A DNA stretch of 64,000 nucleotides from Sphingomonas xanthus. Its GTDB lineage: Bacteria; Pseudomonadota; Alphaproteobacteria; Sphingomonadales; Sphingomonadaceae. The position numbers and the translations under genes were made by a program. Of this stretch, positions 42,130 through 52,903 are shown piece after piece (position 1 is the first letter of the stretch; the number at the start of each line of letters is the position of its first letter). The stretch is from NCBI RefSeq assembly GCF_007998985.1, contig NZ_CP041659.1, positions 372,001 through 436,000 of the forward strand, read 5' to 3'. The notes beneath the pieces were generated by a model. That model was not told the DNA's origin. It was given only the letters and a program-made list of their open reading frames with translations, and made no database searches.

Positions 42130-44448
42130 ATGCCCAGTTTCGCGCGTGAGCTTGAAACCACCCTCCACAACGCCCTCGGCGAGGCGTCGAAGCGACGCCA
42201 CGAATATGCGACCCTCGAGCATCTGCTGATCGCGCTGGTCGACGATAATCATGCCGGCCAGGTGATGACGGCGTGCGGAGTCAACCGCGACGACTTGAAG
42301 ACCGAGGTCAAGCGCTACCTCGACAATGAGCTTGGCGCACTGGTCGCCGACAGCGCCACCGACCCGACCCCGACCAGTGGCTTTCAGCGGGTGGTCCAGC
42401 GCGCCATCCTGCACGTCCAGTCTTCGGGCAGGGATGAAGTGACCGGTGCCAATGTGCTGGTGGCGCTATTTTCCGAGCGTGAAAGCTATGCCGTATATTT
42501 CCTGCAGCAGCAGGATATGAGCCGCCTCGATGCGGTGACCTATATCAGTCACGGCGTGGGCAAGGGCGAGACGCCGGCGGAAGGGCCGCCGCCGCAGGGT
42601 GCCGAGGAAAAGACCGAAACTAAGGGCGACAAGAAAGAAAGTGCCCTCCAGCAGTTCACCGTCAATCTCAATGACAAGGCGAAGCAGGGAAAGGTCGACC
42701 CGCTGATCGGTCGGACGCCGGAAGTCGACCGAACGGTCCAGATCCTGTGCCGCCGATCGAAGAACAACCCGCTTTATGTCGGCGACCCGGGCGTCGGAAA
42801 GACGGCAATCGCCGAAGGCCTGGCGCGAAAGATCATCGAGGGCGACGTGCCCGACGTGCTCAAGGAAGCAGTAATTTACGCACTCGACATGGGGGCGCTG
42901 CTCGCCGGAACCCGCTACCGCGGTGATTTCGAGGAACGGCTGAAGTCGGTCGTGTCCGAGCTGGAGAAGCTGCCTCACGCCATCCTGTTCATCGACGAGA
43001 TCCATACCGTCATCGGCGCCGGCGCAACCAGCGGCGGAGCGATGGACGCGTCGAACCTGCTGAAGCCGGCGCTGTCGTCGGGGGCGATCCGCTGCATCGG
43101 ATCGACCACCTACAAGGAGTTTCGCAACCATTTCGAAAAGGACCGCGCCTTGCTGCGCCGGTTCCAGAAGATCGACGTCAACGAGCCCACCGTTGAGGAT
43201 ACGATCAAGATCATCGCCGGACTGCGCAGCTCGTTCGAACAGCATCATGGGGTCCGCTACACGCCGGATTCGATCAAGAGCGCGGTCGAACTAAGCGCCC
43301 GCTACATCCATGACCGCAAGCTGCCCGACAAGGCGATCGACGTCATCGACGAGGTCGGGGCGATGCAAATGCTGGTTCCGCCGAGCCGCCGCAAGAAGAC
43401 CATCACCACCAAGGAAATCGAAGCGGTGGTGGCTACGATGGCGCGAATCCCGCCCAAATCGGTTTCGACCGACGACAAGCGGGTGCTGGAATCGCTCGAG
43501 GCCGATTTGAAGCGTGTCGTGTTCGGCCAGGACCTGGCGATCGAAAAGCTGGCGAGCGCAATCAAGCTAAGCCGCGCGGGCCTGCGCGATCCCGACAAGC
43601 CGATCGGCAATTATCTGTTCAGCGGTCCGACCGGCGTCGGCAAGACCGAGGTCGCGCGCCAGCTGGCGTCGATCATGGGAATTCCGCTGCAGCGCTTCGA
43701 CATGTCCGAATATATGGAGCGTCATTCGGTCAGCCGGCTGATCGGCGCCCCGCCGGGTTATGTCGGCTACGACCAGGGTGGCCTGTTGACCGACGCGGTC
43801 GACCAGCATCCGCACAGCGTCCTTCTGCTCGACGAAATCGAGAAGGCGCATCCCGATCTGTTCAATATCCTGCTTCAGGTCATGGATAACGGGAAGCTGA
43901 CCGATCACCATGGCAAAACAGTCGACTTCCGCAATACGATCCTGATCATGACAACCAATGCCGGCGCCGCTGACATGGCCCGGGAGAGCATCGGCTTCGG
44001 ACAGATGAGCCGTGAGGATGCGCAGGAAGACGCAGTCAAGAAGATGTTCACGCCGGAATTCCGTAACCGGCTGGATGCGGTCGTCCCCTTCGCCTACCTG
44101 CCGCCGGCAGTCGTGTCCCGCGTGGTCGACAAATTCATCCTCCAGCTCGAACTGCAATTGGCCGACCGTAACGTTCATATCGAACTGGACGAGGAGGCCC
44201 GGAAATGGCTGACCACGCGCGGTTACGATAAGCTTTACGGGGCGCGGCCGATGCAGCGGCTGGTTCAGGAAAAGATCAAGCAGCCGCTGGCCGAGGAATT
44301 GCTGTTCGGCAAGCTCGTCGACGGCGGCGAGGTCAAGGTCCACATCAAGGACGGGCAGCCTGCCTTCGAGATCGCCCCTGCCCCGCCTAAGCCGTCCAAG
44401 GCCAACCCCGCGGCAAAGGCCCGGACGAAGAAAAAGGCCAACAGCTAG
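42130..44448 (+). CDS. clpA: ATP-dependent Clp protease ATP-binding subunit ClpA
   Basis: Unfoldase that feeds N-degron and other substrates to ClpP. 772 residues. The N-domain ([20 protein letters not shown]) is followed by AAA1 with [18 protein letters not shown] and [13 protein letters not shown], and AAA2 with [36 protein letters not shown] and the ClpP-docking IGF loop (ESIGFGQM). A Lys/Pro-rich tail ends the protein. The adaptor gene clpS is not adjacent. A strong hairpin stands just before its AAGGAG ribosome site. Confidence 0.97.
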   Translation: MPSFARELETTLHNALGEASKRRHEYATLEHLLIALVDDNHAGQVMTACGVNRDDLKTEVKRYLDNELGALVADSATDPTPTSGFQRVVQRAILHVQSSGRDEVTGANVLVALFSERESYAVYFLQQQDMSRLDAVTYISHGVGKGETPAEGPPPQGAEEKTETKGDKKESALQQFTVNLNDKAKQGKVDPLIGRTPEVDRTVQILCRRSKNNPLYVGDPGVGKTAIAEGLARKIIEGDVPDVLKEAVIYALDMGALLAGTRYRGDFEERLKSVVSELEKLPHAILFIDEIHTVIGAGATSGGAMDASNLLKPALSSGAIRCIGSTTYKEFRNHFEKDRALLRRFQKIDVNEPTVEDTIKIIAGLRSSFEQHHGVRYTPDSIKSAVELSARYIHDRKLPDKAIDVIDEVGAMQMLVPPSRRKKTITTKEIEAVVATMARIPPKSVSTDDKRVLESLEADLKRVVFGQDLAIEKLASAIKLSRAGLRDPDKPIGNYLFSGPTGVGKTEVARQLASIMGIPLQRFDMSEYMERHSVSRLIGAPPGYVGYDQGGLLTDAVDQHPHSVLLLDEIEKAHPDLFNILLQVMDNGKLTDHHGKTVDFRNTILIMTTNAGAADMARESIGFGQMSREDAQEDAVKKMFTPEFRNRLDAVVPFAYLPPAVVSRVVDKFILQLELQLADRNVHIELDEEARKWLTTRGYDKLYGARPMQRLVQEKIKQPLAEELLFGKLVDGGEVKVHIKDGQPAFEIAPAPPKPSKANPAAKARTKKKANS

Positions 44449-44612
44449 GGGCTGGCGCAGGCCCGTTCGTCGAAGCGGGCTTGCAAGTGCGCGCGCGAAG
44501 CGCCTTGCCGGAGGCCATTCGTTCGGTCCGCCGCTGCCTTCCTTGACGGGAGGGGCGGCGGGTCCCAGACTTTCACGCTGACTTCCCCTCCATCAGTCCA
44601 GGAGTAGCCCCC

Positions 44613-46319
44613 TTGCGTAGCCTTGCCCCGCTTTCCTTCATCGCCCTGCTGCTGGCCGGCACCGCCGCGCCGGCCCAGAACCAGCCCGCGTTCGATCCGG
44701 CCCGCATCGACAGTCACGTCAAGACGTTGAGCGACGACAGTTTCCAGGGCCGCGGTCCGGCCACTGCGGGCGAGACCAAGACGGTGCAATATCTGGTCCA
44801 GCAGCTTCAGGCCGCGGGCGTCGAGCCGGGCGGCGAAATCGTCAACGGCCAGCGCCAGTGGACCCAGCGCGTCCCGCTCCTCAAGTCGGATATCGTCGGC
44901 ACGCCCACCATCACGCTGCATCGCGGCGGCACCCGCACGCCCCTTGCGCAAGGCAGCGAGATCGCGATCCGCTCGCCGATGAACGGCCAGACTGAAATTC
45001 GTCTCGACAAGGTGCCGATGGTCTTCGCCGGTTATGGCGTAACCGCGCCCGAACGCAGCTGGGACGATTTCAAGAACGTCGACGTCAAGGGCAAGATCAT
45101 CGTCGTCCTGGTCAATGATCCCGATTTCGAAGGCGGCGAAGGCGATTTCGGCGGCAAGGCAATGACCTATTACGGCCGCTGGACCTATAAATATGAGGAA
45201 GCGGCTCGACGCGGCGCGGCCGGCGTGATCATCGTCCATGAAACCGAACCCGCCAGCTATGGCTGGCCGACGGTGCAGAATTCGAACACCAACACCATGT
45301 TCGATATCGTCCGCCAGAACCCGGCCGCTGCCCATGCCCCGATAAATGGCTGGATCCAGCTCGACAAGGCCAGGGAAATGATGGCAGCCGCGGGCTTTAA
45401 CTTCGACGCGCTCAAGGCCGCTGCAAAGCGGAAGGACTTCAAGCCCGTCGACCTTAAGACCAACATGAGCGTTGCGCTCAACGCCAAGACCGAGGTCATC
45501 ACCAGCTATAATGTCGCGGGCCGGGTGACGGGGTCGACCTATCCCAGTGAAACGGTCATCTATACCGCCCACCATGACCATATCGGGGTCGGCCAGCCCG
45601 ACGCGAACGGCGACGCCATCTTCAACGGCGCGATCGACAACGCCACCGGCACGGCACATGTGCTGGAGCAGGCGCGCGCCTTCGCAGCCGCGCCAAGGCC
45701 GGAACGCTCGGTCCTGTTCCTGTTCGTCGCGGCCGAAGAAAAGGGCCTGCTGGGCAGCGAATATTATGCCGCCAACCCGCTCTACCCGCTGGGAACCACG
45801 GTCGCGGTGATCAACACCGACAGCATGGGCGTCTATGGCAAGGCGCGGAACTTCTCCATGTCGGGTAATGCCAAGTTCGGACTGCTCGACATCACCGTCG
45901 AGGAGGCCGCCAGGCGCGGGCGAGTTTTCACGCCCGATTCCAATCCGGGGGCAGGCCTGTTCTTCCGGTCGGACCATTTTCCGTTCGCCCAGGAAGGCGT
46001 TCCGGCGATCAGCTTCCGCTCCGGCAACGACCTGCTTCAGGGCGGGGTTGAGCGCGGCAAGGCCCTGGCCGCCGACTATACCTCGAAGCGCTACCACCAG
46101 CCGGACGACGAATGGCAGCCGGGCTGGGATTATAGCGGGCTGATCGACGACGCGCAGCTGCTGCACGCGGTCGGACAGCGGCTCGCCAATTCCCGCGAAT
46201 GGCCAGGCTGGAGCCAAGACAGCGAGTTCCGCGCCGCCCGCGAACGCAGCGCCGGCGAGCGGAGCGGCGGACCGGCTCCTCAACCGGCACCCCAGCCGCT
46301 TCCCGGTGAACGGGGCTAG
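44613..46319 (+). CDS. M28 family zinc peptidase with PA domain, exported
   Basis: 568 residues. Signal peptide RSLAPLSFIALLLAGTAAPAQ. A PA insert follows (VVLVNDPDFEGGEGDFGG ... RRGAAGVIIVHETEPASYG), and then the M28 zinc site: TAHHDHIGVGQ, GAIDNATGTAHVLE, VAAEEKGLLGSEYYA and a late His (FRSDHFPFAQEGVPA). It acts as aminopeptidase in the periplasm. TTG start at 44613 with AGGAG eight bases upstream. The C-terminus is Pro/Gly-rich. Confidence 0.93.
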   Translation: MRSLAPLSFIALLLAGTAAPAQNQPAFDPARIDSHVKTLSDDSFQGRGPATAGETKTVQYLVQQLQAAGVEPGGEIVNGQRQWTQRVPLLKSDIVGTPTITLHRGGTRTPLAQGSEIAIRSPMNGQTEIRLDKVPMVFAGYGVTAPERSWDDFKNVDVKGKIIVVLVNDPDFEGGEGDFGGKAMTYYGRWTYKYEEAARRGAAGVIIVHETEPASYGWPTVQNSNTNTMFDIVRQNPAAAHAPINGWIQLDKAREMMAAAGFNFDALKAAAKRKDFKPVDLKTNMSVALNAKTEVITSYNVAGRVTGSTYPSETVIYTAHHDHIGVGQPDANGDAIFNGAIDNATGTAHVLEQARAFAAAPRPERSVLFLFVAAEEKGLLGSEYYAANPLYPLGTTVAVINTDSMGVYGKARNFSMSGNAKFGLLDITVEEAARRGRVFTPDSNPGAGLFFRSDHFPFAQEGVPAISFRSGNDLLQGGVERGKALAADYTSKRYHQPDDEWQPGWDYSGLIDDAQLLHAVGQRLANSREWPGWSQDSEFRAARERSAGERSGGPAPQPAPQPLPGERG

Positions 46320-46325
46320 GAAAAC

Positions 46326-46360
46326 AGGGCGGGCGTTCGCTTCGACAGCGCCCGCCCTTT
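46326..46360 (+). terminator. Rho-independent terminator after the M28 peptidase
   Basis: AGGGCGGGCG / CGCCCGCCCT stem with a 13-base loop, followed by TTCTCTTTG. Ends the peptidase transcript seven bases after its stop. Confidence 0.75.
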
Positions 46361-46387
46361 CTCTTTGCATGGAAAGAGAGGCCGACG

Positions 46388-47020
46388 ATGAGCAGCGACA
46401 TCATTTTCTACACCAACCCGATGAGCCGCGGGCAAATCGTCCGCTGGATGCTGGAAGAGGTCGGCGCCCCTTACGATACCGAGCTGCTCGATTATGCGAC
46501 CAGCATGAAGGGCGAGAAATATCGGGCGATCAACCCGATGATGAAGGTGCCCGCCATCGTCCATCGCGGGCGAGTGGTGACGGAATGCGCCGCCATCTGC
46601 GCCTATCTCGCTGATGCCTATCCCGAGGCCGGGCTGGGGCCGCGCGATGAGGAGAAGGCCAACTATTATCGCTGGCTGTTCTTCGCCGCCGGGCCGCTGG
46701 AACAAGCGGTCACCAACAAATCCGCGGGTTTCGAGCCCGGCGAGGAGCGCGCGCAAATGTTGGGCTATGGCAATTACGACCTCGCCGTAAATACGCTCGC
46801 CGGGCACCTCGAAGGACGAGACTATGTCTGCGGATCGCGCTTTACCGCGGCAGACGTTTATGTCGGCAGCCACCTGCTATGGGGAATCCAGTTCGGCACC
46901 TTGCCAAAGCTCGACACTTTCGTGGCTTATACGCAGCGGCTCGAACAGCGCGATGCCTATCGCCGCGCCAAGGACAAGGACAATCGCCTGATCGCCGACA
47001 TCCAGGCGGCGGCCTCATAG
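46388..47020 (+). CDS. Glutathione S-transferase family protein
   Basis: 210 residues. FYTNPMSRGQIVRWMLEEVG (thioredoxin-fold start with a serine-type active site), NPMMKVPAIVHRGRVVTECA with the cis-Pro and ECA/ES-like site, and the helical domain FTAADVYVGSHLLWGIQ. Different from the transferase at 40121. AAAGAGAGG lies before the ATG. It is probably co-transcribed with the dienelactone hydrolase gene 33 bases downstream. Confidence 0.9.
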   Translation: MSSDIIFYTNPMSRGQIVRWMLEEVGAPYDTELLDYATSMKGEKYRAINPMMKVPAIVHRGRVVTECAAICAYLADAYPEAGLGPRDEEKANYYRWLFFAAGPLEQAVTNKSAGFEPGEERAQMLGYGNYDLAVNTLAGHLEGRDYVCGSRFTAADVYVGSHLLWGIQFGTLPKLDTFVAYTQRLEQRDAYRRAKDKDNRLIADIQAAAS

Positions 47021-47053
47021 TCTCTGGCCGCCGGCAACGACAAGGGAGTGCAC

Positions 47054-47920
47054 ATGAACCCGAACTCGCTCCAGCAGGCCATCGATCTTTACGACCGCTT
47101 CACGCATGAAGGCATGGACCGGCGCGACTTCTTCGCGCGGATGACGCTGATCGCCGGCAGCGCAACCGCCGCTTCCGTGCTGATTTCGGCAATCGCCGCC
47201 AGCCCCGCCGCCGCGGCCATCGTCCCTGCCGACGATAAGCGGCTAACAACGCGCGAGATGACCTTCGACAAGCCCGCCGGCTACAAGGCCTATGTCGCAG
47301 AGCCGCTAAGCCGGTCGCCCAAGGCCAGCGTGCTGGTGATCCACGAGAACCGCGGCCTCACCGAACATATCCGTGACGTCGCCCGCCGCGCGGCGCTAGC
47401 GGGTTATCGCGCGGTAGCGGTGGACTTCCTTTCGCCTGGTGGCGGAACACCGACCAACGAAGATGCGGCCCGCGAGGCGATCGGCAAGCTCGACCTTGGC
47501 AGGTCCACCGCCGACGCGGTGACTATCCTCCAGCAGCTTGCGACGTCCAGCCGCGGCGGCAAGGTCGGAGCGGTCGGTTTTTGCTGGGGCGGCGCCTTCG
47601 TCAACCGGCTCGCGGTGGCGGCGGGATCGGACCTTGATGCCGGCGTGGTCTATTATGGGCCGGCGCCCGATCCCTCGGAGGCGACCAGGGTGGTCGCTCC
47701 GCTGCTGATCCATCACGCCGGGCTGGACGAGCGCGTTGCCCGTACTCTCTTTCCCTGGGTCGATGCACTGCGCGCCGCGGACAAGCCGGTCACCTACCAG
47801 GGCTATGACGGCGCCAACCACGCCTTCAACAACGACACTTCGGCGGAACGCTTCGACAAGGAAGCCGCCGACCTGGCCTGGGGCCGGACGCTGCGCTTTT
47901 TCAAACGCCATCTCGGCTAG
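47054..47920 (+). CDS. Dienelactone hydrolase family protein, Tat-exported
   Basis: 288 residues. An N-terminal twin-arginine motif (MDRRDFFARMTLIAGSATAA) precedes a hydrophobic stretch ending ASPAAAA, so export by Tat is likely. The alpha/beta hydrolase core has VLVIHENRGLTEHIRDVARR, the nucleophile GAVGFCWGGAFVNRLA (Cys as in dienelactone hydrolases), an Asp in HHAGLDERV and the His in GANHAFNNDTS. The substrate is unknown. AAGGGAG five bases before the ATG supports this start. Confidence 0.92.
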   Translation: MNPNSLQQAIDLYDRFTHEGMDRRDFFARMTLIAGSATAASVLISAIAASPAAAAIVPADDKRLTTREMTFDKPAGYKAYVAEPLSRSPKASVLVIHENRGLTEHIRDVARRAALAGYRAVAVDFLSPGGGTPTNEDAAREAIGKLDLGRSTADAVTILQQLATSSRGGKVGAVGFCWGGAFVNRLAVAAGSDLDAGVVYYGPAPDPSEATRVVAPLLIHHAGLDERVARTLFPWVDALRAADKPVTYQGYDGANHAFNNDTSAERFDKEAADLAWGRTLRFFKRHLG

Positions 47921-47947
47921 GCGGACGGCGCGCTCGCTCCCATTGAA

Positions 47948-47979
47948 AAAGGCCGGCGGATCGCTCCGCCGGCCTTTCT
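47948..47979. terminator. Bidirectional rho-independent terminator
   Basis: AAAGGCCGGCGGA-TCGC-TCCGCCGGCCTTT: perfect 13-base stem, 4-base loop, A and T tracts on both sides. It lies between the convergent dienelactone hydrolase and BAX-inhibitor-1 genes. Confidence 0.88.
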
Positions 47980-48007
47980 CTATTGCCTGGGTCCAAGCCG
48001 GCCGCAA

Positions 48008-48757
48008 CTATTCGCGGTTGCCCATGAAGCTCAGCAGAAATTGGAACATGTTGATGAAGTCCAGGTACAGGCTCAGGGCGCCCATGATCACCGCGCGCTG
48101 CATCGCATCCGCGTTGCCCGCGACGATGCTGTAGATGCTCTTGATCTTCTGCGTGTCATAGGCCGTCAAACCGGCGAAGATCAGCACGCCGATCGCGCTG
48201 ATTGCCATGGCCATAGCGCCCGACTTGAACACGAAAGCGTTGAGCAACATCGCCACCAGCAGTCCGACGACGCCCATGATCAGGAAGGTGCCCCAGCCGC
48301 TGAGATCCTTCTTCGTTGTATAGCCGTATAGCGACAGGCCGAGGAAAGCGGCCGTCACGGCGAAGAAGGTCTGAGCGATCGACGTTCCGGTATAGACCAG
48401 GAAGATAGTCGACATGCTCAGGCCCATCAGGCCGGCGAACGCCCAGAATAGCGTTCCCAACGTCGCAGTCGACATCCGCTGGCCGCCAAAGCTCATCGCG
48501 AAGACGATCGCCAGCGGCGACAGGATGATAATCCATGGCAGGATACCGCCGCCCTGGAATACCTGGGCAGCCATTCCGCTATTGGCGAACAGCATGGCGA
48601 CGATGCCGGTGAGGGCAATTCCCGACGCCATATAGTTATAGACTTTGAGCATGTAGGACCGCAGGCCCGCATCGCGTGCGGCGCGGGGCACACCAACCGA
48701 AACCGCCGGACCGAAGCCGGACGAGTTCGTCGTGCGCGGGTCATACTGGTTCTGCAT
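48008..48757 (-). CDS. BAX inhibitor-1/YccA family membrane protein
   Basis: 249 residues with seven hydrophobic helices. LRSYMLKVYNYMASGIALTG, FAMSFGGQRMSTATLGTLFW, GASLYLDFINMFQFLLSFMG (as GALSLYLDFINMFQ) and GLTAYDTQKIK carry the family signature, including the paired Asp residues near the C-terminal end. E. coli YccA modulates the membrane protease FtsH. ATG 48757 is preceded by AGGAGAGAGAA. Confidence 0.93.
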   Translation of the reverse strand: MQNQYDPRTTNSSGFGPAVSVGVPRAARDAGLRSYMLKVYNYMASGIALTGIVAMLFANSGMAAQVFQGGGILPWIIILSPLAIVFAMSFGGQRMSTATLGTLFWAFAGLMGLSMSTIFLVYTGTSIAQTFFAVTAAFLGLSLYGYTTKKDLSGWGTFLIMGVVGLLVAMLLNAFVFKSGAMAMAISAIGVLIFAGLTAYDTQKIKSIYSIVAGNADAMQRAVIMGALSLYLDFINMFQFLLSFMGNRE

Positions 48758-48881
48758 TCTCTCTCCTCTTCTGGGGAAGCCTCCACGACATGTCCCCGAA
48801 TGGGGGTAATATCGGAAATGTTCGGCGCCTGTTCAAGGAAAACCGGTCGCCGGGCTTCAATAAGGCGCATAGACTTGGGCA

Positions 48882-49412
48882 ATGCACCGCCTGTTTGTTG
48901 CCCTGAGCCCGCCTGCACCCGTCCGCGAAGCGCTGCTCGACCTGATGGAAGGACAGGCCGAACTGCGTTGGCAGAACGAGGAACAGCTGCACCTGACGCT
49001 GCGATTCATCGGCGAGGTCGAGCGGCCGGTGGCGGAGGATATCGCCGCAATGCTCGAACTGATCAAATTTCGCCCGTTCGATCTGACGCTAGCCGGGATT
49101 GGCCGCTTCGACCATCACCGCCGCGGCGCGCTATGGGCCGGTGTCGCCCCCAAACAGCCCGTGCGCGACCTTGCCGCCAAGGTCGAGCGTGCGTGCCAGC
49201 GGGCAGGGCTGCCCCCCGAGCGGCGCGCCTTCCATCCGCACATAACACTGGCGCGCTGGAAGGGCACGGTCCCCGGCCTCCAGGCCTTTCTCGACGCTAA
49301 TGCATTGCTGCCGTCTGACCCCTGGCCAGTGCGCGATTTCATCTTGTACGAAAGTCGCCTTGGCCGCGACGGGGCCCATTATCTCCCGGTGGCGACCTAT
49401 CCGCTCGGTTGA
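48882..49412 (+). CDS. thpR: RNA 2',3'-cyclic phosphodiesterase (2'-5' RNA ligase family)
   Basis: 176 residues with the two HxT/S motifs of the 2H phosphoesterase superfamily: HLTLRFIGEV near residue 36 and HPHITLARWKG near residue 123. It hydrolyses 2',3'-cyclic phosphates and can join 2'-5' RNA ends in vitro. TAGACT at 48870-48875 lies 7 bases before the ATG with no ribosome site between, so a leaderless mRNA is possible. Confidence 0.93.
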   Translation: MHRLFVALSPPAPVREALLDLMEGQAELRWQNEEQLHLTLRFIGEVERPVAEDIAAMLELIKFRPFDLTLAGIGRFDHHRRGALWAGVAPKQPVRDLAAKVERACQRAGLPPERRAFHPHITLARWKGTVPGLQAFLDANALLPSDPWPVRDFILYESRLGRDGAHYLPVATYPLG

Positions 49413-49448
49413 ACTTCGCCTGCCCGAACCCAATTTCCATAACCGGCG

Positions 49449-49477
49449 TTGACCGCTTGCCGTCCTTCGCGATAAAC
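49449..49477 (+). promoter_or_regulatory. uvrA promoter
   Basis: TTGACC, 17 bases, ATAAAC; the transcript would start near 49484, inside the LexA box. Confidence 0.65.
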
Positions 49478-49479
49478 AA

Positions 49480-49494
49480 GAACAAATCTGGAAC
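49480..49494 (+). promoter_or_regulatory. LexA (SOS) box of uvrA
   Basis: GAAC-AAATCTG-GAAC, which is GTTC-N7-GTTC on the other strand, the direct-repeat LexA site of alphaproteobacteria. It overlaps the predicted transcript start, well placed for repression. Confidence 0.8.
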
Positions 49495-49506
49495 GAAATT
49501 GAGCCG

Positions 49507-52455
49507 ATGCTGACCCACATCACCGTTCGCGGCGCGCGCGAGCACAATCTCAAGGGGATCGATGTCGCGATCCCGCGCGAAAGCCTGACGGTGATCACCG
49601 GCCTGTCGGGGTCGGGCAAGTCCTCGCTTGCCTTCGACACCATCTATGCGGAGGGGCAGCGGCGCTACGTGGAATCTCTGTCCGCCTATGCGCGGCAGTT
49701 CCTGGAGATGATGCAGAAGCCAGACGTCGAACATATCGACGGCCTGTCCCCGGCCATATCGATCGAACAGAAGACCACATCGCGCAATCCGCGCTCGACG
49801 GTGGCCACCGTCACCGAAATCTACGACTATATGCGGCTGTTGTGGGCTCGGGTCGGCGTGCCCTACTCGCCCGCGACCGGGTTGCCGATCGAAGCGCAAC
49901 AGGTCAGCCAGATGGTCGACCGGGTGATGGCGCTGCCCGAAGGCTCTCGCCATTATCTGCTGGCGCCGGTCGTGCGCGGCCGCAAGGGCGAATATCGCAA
50001 GGAACTGGCCGAATGGCAGAAGGCCGGCTTCACGCGCGTGCGCATCGACGGGGAAACCCATGCGATCGAGGACGCGCCCGCCCTCGACAAGAAGTACAAG
50101 CATGACATCGAGGTTGTGGTCGACCGAATCGTCGTACGAGAGGGCATCGAAAGCCGCCTTGCTGACAGTTTCGAAACTGCACTGAAGCTGGCCGAGGGAC
50201 TGGCGTATCTCGACCCCGCCGATCCGCCCGCCGACAGCGACAGCCAATCGGGCATGAAGCTCGATTTCGGTGCCCCTGGCCGCATCGTCTTTTCGGAGAA
50301 GTTCGCCTGCCCGCTGAGCGGCTTCACCATCGCCGAGATCGAACCCCGCCTTTTTTCGTTCAATGCGCCGCAAGGGGCCTGCCCGGCCTGCGACGGGCTG
50401 GGCGAGCGGTTGGAGTTCGACGAGGATTTGGTCGTCCCCAACCATGCGCTGACGATCAAGAAGGGGGCGGTCGTTCCCTGGGCCAAGTCGCAGCCGCCCT
50501 CCCCTTATTATATGCAAGTGCTGGGCAGCTTGGCGCGCGCCTACGACTTTTCGCTCGACGTGCCGTGGGGCGAATTACCGGAAGAAGCGCGCGACGTCAT
50601 CCTGCGCGGTACCAAGGGGAAGCCAGTGACGCTGCGCTTTGTCGACGGGCGCAAAAGCTATGACGTGAAGAAGCCGTTCGAAGGCGTCATCGGCAACCTC
50701 GAACGGCGAATGCTGTCGACCGAAAGCGCCTGGATGCGCGAGGAACTGGGCAAGTACCAGGCCGCTCACCCCTGCGACAGTTGCGGCGGTGCCCGGCTGA
50801 AGCCCGAAGCGCTGTCAGTCAAGATCGCCGGCGAAGACATCAGCATGTCGGCACGCCGCTCCGTCGCCGACGCCCTGCGTTGGTTTTCGACCGTGGAAGA
50901 GCATCTGACGCCGCAGCAGCGCGAGATCGCCCGCGCGATCCTCAAGGAAATCAACGAGCGGCTCGGGTTCCTGCACAACGTCGGCCTCGACTATCTCAAT
51001 CTCGACCGGACCAGCGGCACGCTGTCGGGCGGGGAAAGTCAGCGCATCCGCCTCGCTTCGCAGATCGGCTCCGGCCTGTCGGGCGTGCTCTACGTGCTCG
51101 ACGAACCTTCAATCGGGCTTCACCAGAAGGATAATGACCGGCTGCTGGAAACGCTGAAACGGCTCAAGGACCTCGGCAATACAGTGCTGGTGGTTGAGCA
51201 TGACGAGGACGCTATCCGTACCGCCGACCATGTCATCGACATGGGTCCCGGCGCTGGCGTTCGCGGTGGGGAAGTGGTGTGCGCGGGAACACTCGAAGAA
51301 CTGCTGGCGTGCGAGGATAGCCTAACGGCAGATTATCTTTCGGGACGCCGCCATATCCCGATGCGCGACCGGCGCCGCAAGGGCACGGGCAAGAAACTTA
51401 CCGTCCACGGCGCACGGGAGAACAATCTTCAGAATGTGACCGCGTCAATCCCGCTGGGCACGTTCACCTGCATCACGGGCGTATCCGGGTCCGGCAAGTC
51501 GAGCTTTACGATCGATACATTATACGCTGCTGCCGCGCGCCAGTTGAACGGCGCGCGCCTGTTGGCTGGCCGGCATGACAAGGTGACCGGGTTGGAACAT
51601 CTCGACAAGGTCATCGACATCGACCAGTCGCCGATCGGCCGAACCCCCCGCTCCAATCCGGCGACCTACACCGGGGCCTTCACCAATATCCGCGACTGGT
51701 TCGCCGGCCTGCCGGAAAGCCAGGCGCGCGGCTACAAGCCCGGGCGGTTCAGTTTCAACGTTAAGGGCGGCCGCTGCGAGGCCTGCACTGGCGACGGCCT
51801 GATCAAGATCGAGATGCACTTTCTGCCGGACGTCTATGTCACCTGCGACGTATGCCACGGCCAGCGCTACAATCGGGAAACCTTGGAGGTAAAGTTCAAG
51901 GGGAAGAGCATTGCCGACGTCCTCGACATGACGGTCGAGGATGCCGTGGAGTTCTTCAAGGCCGTCCCCGGCATTCGCGACAAGATGGCGATGCTGGCCG
52001 AAGTGGGCCTCGGCTATATCAAGGTCGGGCAACAGGCGACGACCTTGAGCGGCGGCGAGGCGCAGCGGGTCAAGCTATCCAAGGAATTGGCACGCCGAGC
52101 GACCGGCAATACGCTCTACATCCTGGATGAGCCGACTACCGGCCTCCATTTCGAGGATGTCCGTAAGCTGCTCGACGTGCTGCACGCGCTGGTGGAACAG
52201 GGAAATACGGTGGTTGTCATCGAGCATAACCTAGACGTCATCAAGACAGCCGACTGGATTTTGGACCTGGGCCCTGGTGGCGGTGTCCATGGCGGAGAAA
52301 TTGTCGCCGCGGGAACGCCGGAACACGTCGCCAAGGAACCGCAATCCTTCACGGGCCAGTATCTCCAGCCCTATCTCGCGCGGTCCGAAGCTTCGAAAGC
52401 TGCGGACAGGAAGCGCGAAACAGCCAAGGATGATCGCCTGTTGGCGGCGCAGTAG
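49507..52455 (+). CDS. uvrA: Excinuclease ABC subunit A
   Basis: DNA damage recognition ATPase of nucleotide excision repair. 982 residues. Two ABC modules: [20 protein letters not shown] with [16 protein letters not shown], and [18 protein letters not shown] with [18 protein letters not shown]. Zinc modules are [11 protein letters not shown] / CDSCGGARL and [16 protein letters not shown] / [10 protein letters not shown]. The C-terminus is slightly extended and charged. Preceded by a sigma-70 promoter and a LexA box, so it is SOS-induced. Confidence 0.98.
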   Translation: MLTHITVRGAREHNLKGIDVAIPRESLTVITGLSGSGKSSLAFDTIYAEGQRRYVESLSAYARQFLEMMQKPDVEHIDGLSPAISIEQKTTSRNPRSTVATVTEIYDYMRLLWARVGVPYSPATGLPIEAQQVSQMVDRVMALPEGSRHYLLAPVVRGRKGEYRKELAEWQKAGFTRVRIDGETHAIEDAPALDKKYKHDIEVVVDRIVVREGIESRLADSFETALKLAEGLAYLDPADPPADSDSQSGMKLDFGAPGRIVFSEKFACPLSGFTIAEIEPRLFSFNAPQGACPACDGLGERLEFDEDLVVPNHALTIKKGAVVPWAKSQPPSPYYMQVLGSLARAYDFSLDVPWGELPEEARDVILRGTKGKPVTLRFVDGRKSYDVKKPFEGVIGNLERRMLSTESAWMREELGKYQAAHPCDSCGGARLKPEALSVKIAGEDISMSARRSVADALRWFSTVEEHLTPQQREIARAILKEINERLGFLHNVGLDYLNLDRTSGTLSGGESQRIRLASQIGSGLSGVLYVLDEPSIGLHQKDNDRLLETLKRLKDLGNTVLVVEHDEDAIRTADHVIDMGPGAGVRGGEVVCAGTLEELLACEDSLTADYLSGRRHIPMRDRRRKGTGKKLTVHGARENNLQNVTASIPLGTFTCITGVSGSGKSSFTIDTLYAAAARQLNGARLLAGRHDKVTGLEHLDKVIDIDQSPIGRTPRSNPATYTGAFTNIRDWFAGLPESQARGYKPGRFSFNVKGGRCEACTGDGLIKIEMHFLPDVYVTCDVCHGQRYNRETLEVKFKGKSIADVLDMTVEDAVEFFKAVPGIRDKMAMLAEVGLGYIKVGQQATTLSGGEAQRVKLSKELARRATGNTLYILDEPTTGLHFEDVRKLLDVLHALVEQGNTVVVIEHNLDVIKTADWILDLGPGGGVHGGEIVAAGTPEHVAKEPQSFTGQYLQPYLARSEASKAADRKRETAKDDRLLAAQ

Positions 52456-52606
52456 CCTTGCCCGATCGCCGCCCGCCGCAAACGGGGCGCGATAGGGACA
52501 ATCAGAGGGCGGTGACGGGCGGCATTACCATGAAGTAGGGCCGCCCCCGGATGGGAACGACCCTTCTCAGGCATCTACTTATGCCCAGTGCTCGTGCGAT
52601 CGGTAA

Positions 52607-52831
52607 CTACCGTTCGCTTGCCGGTTCGCGCTTGTTCTGGTCGAGCTCGTCGCGAGCGCGGCCCGGCTCGCCGGTCTGGCTGCGCGCTTCACTGCCAATT
52701 GCGCCCTTCTGGCCACGTTCCTGGTCGAGCTTGTCGCGCTCATCCTGACGGCCCTGGCCGCTAACTTCAGCCTTGGCCTTTTCATGTTGCATGGGTTGAT
52801 TGGGCTGTTGGGGATCTTTGGTATGGGCCAT
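52607..52831 (-). CDS. Small hydrophilic stress protein, EcfG-controlled (predicted)
   Basis: 74 residues, almost entirely polar: MAHTKDPQQPNQPMQHEKAK, then QGRQDERDKLDQERGQKG and SEARSQTGEPGRARDELDQN. Low complexity and charge resemble intrinsically disordered stress proteins (KGG/hydrophilin-like) but I cannot assign a family. AGAGGC six bases before the ATG is a good ribosome site, and a perfect EcfG-type promoter lies about 66 bases further up. Transcribed towards uvrA (convergent). Confidence 0.75.
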   Translation of the reverse strand: MAHTKDPQQPNQPMQHEKAKAEVSGQGRQDERDKLDQERGQKGAIGSEARSQTGEPGRARDELDQNKREPASER

Positions 52832-52903
52832 GGGAATGCCTCTTTCTTTCGGATTCGGGGAAGTAAGGTGAAGGGGCCACCATCACGGCAGCCTCATCCA
52901 ATC

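Noticed and set aside
44445..46370. 641-codon open frame on the minus strand
   Set aside because: Antisense to the M28 peptidase with its clear zinc motifs and signal peptide.
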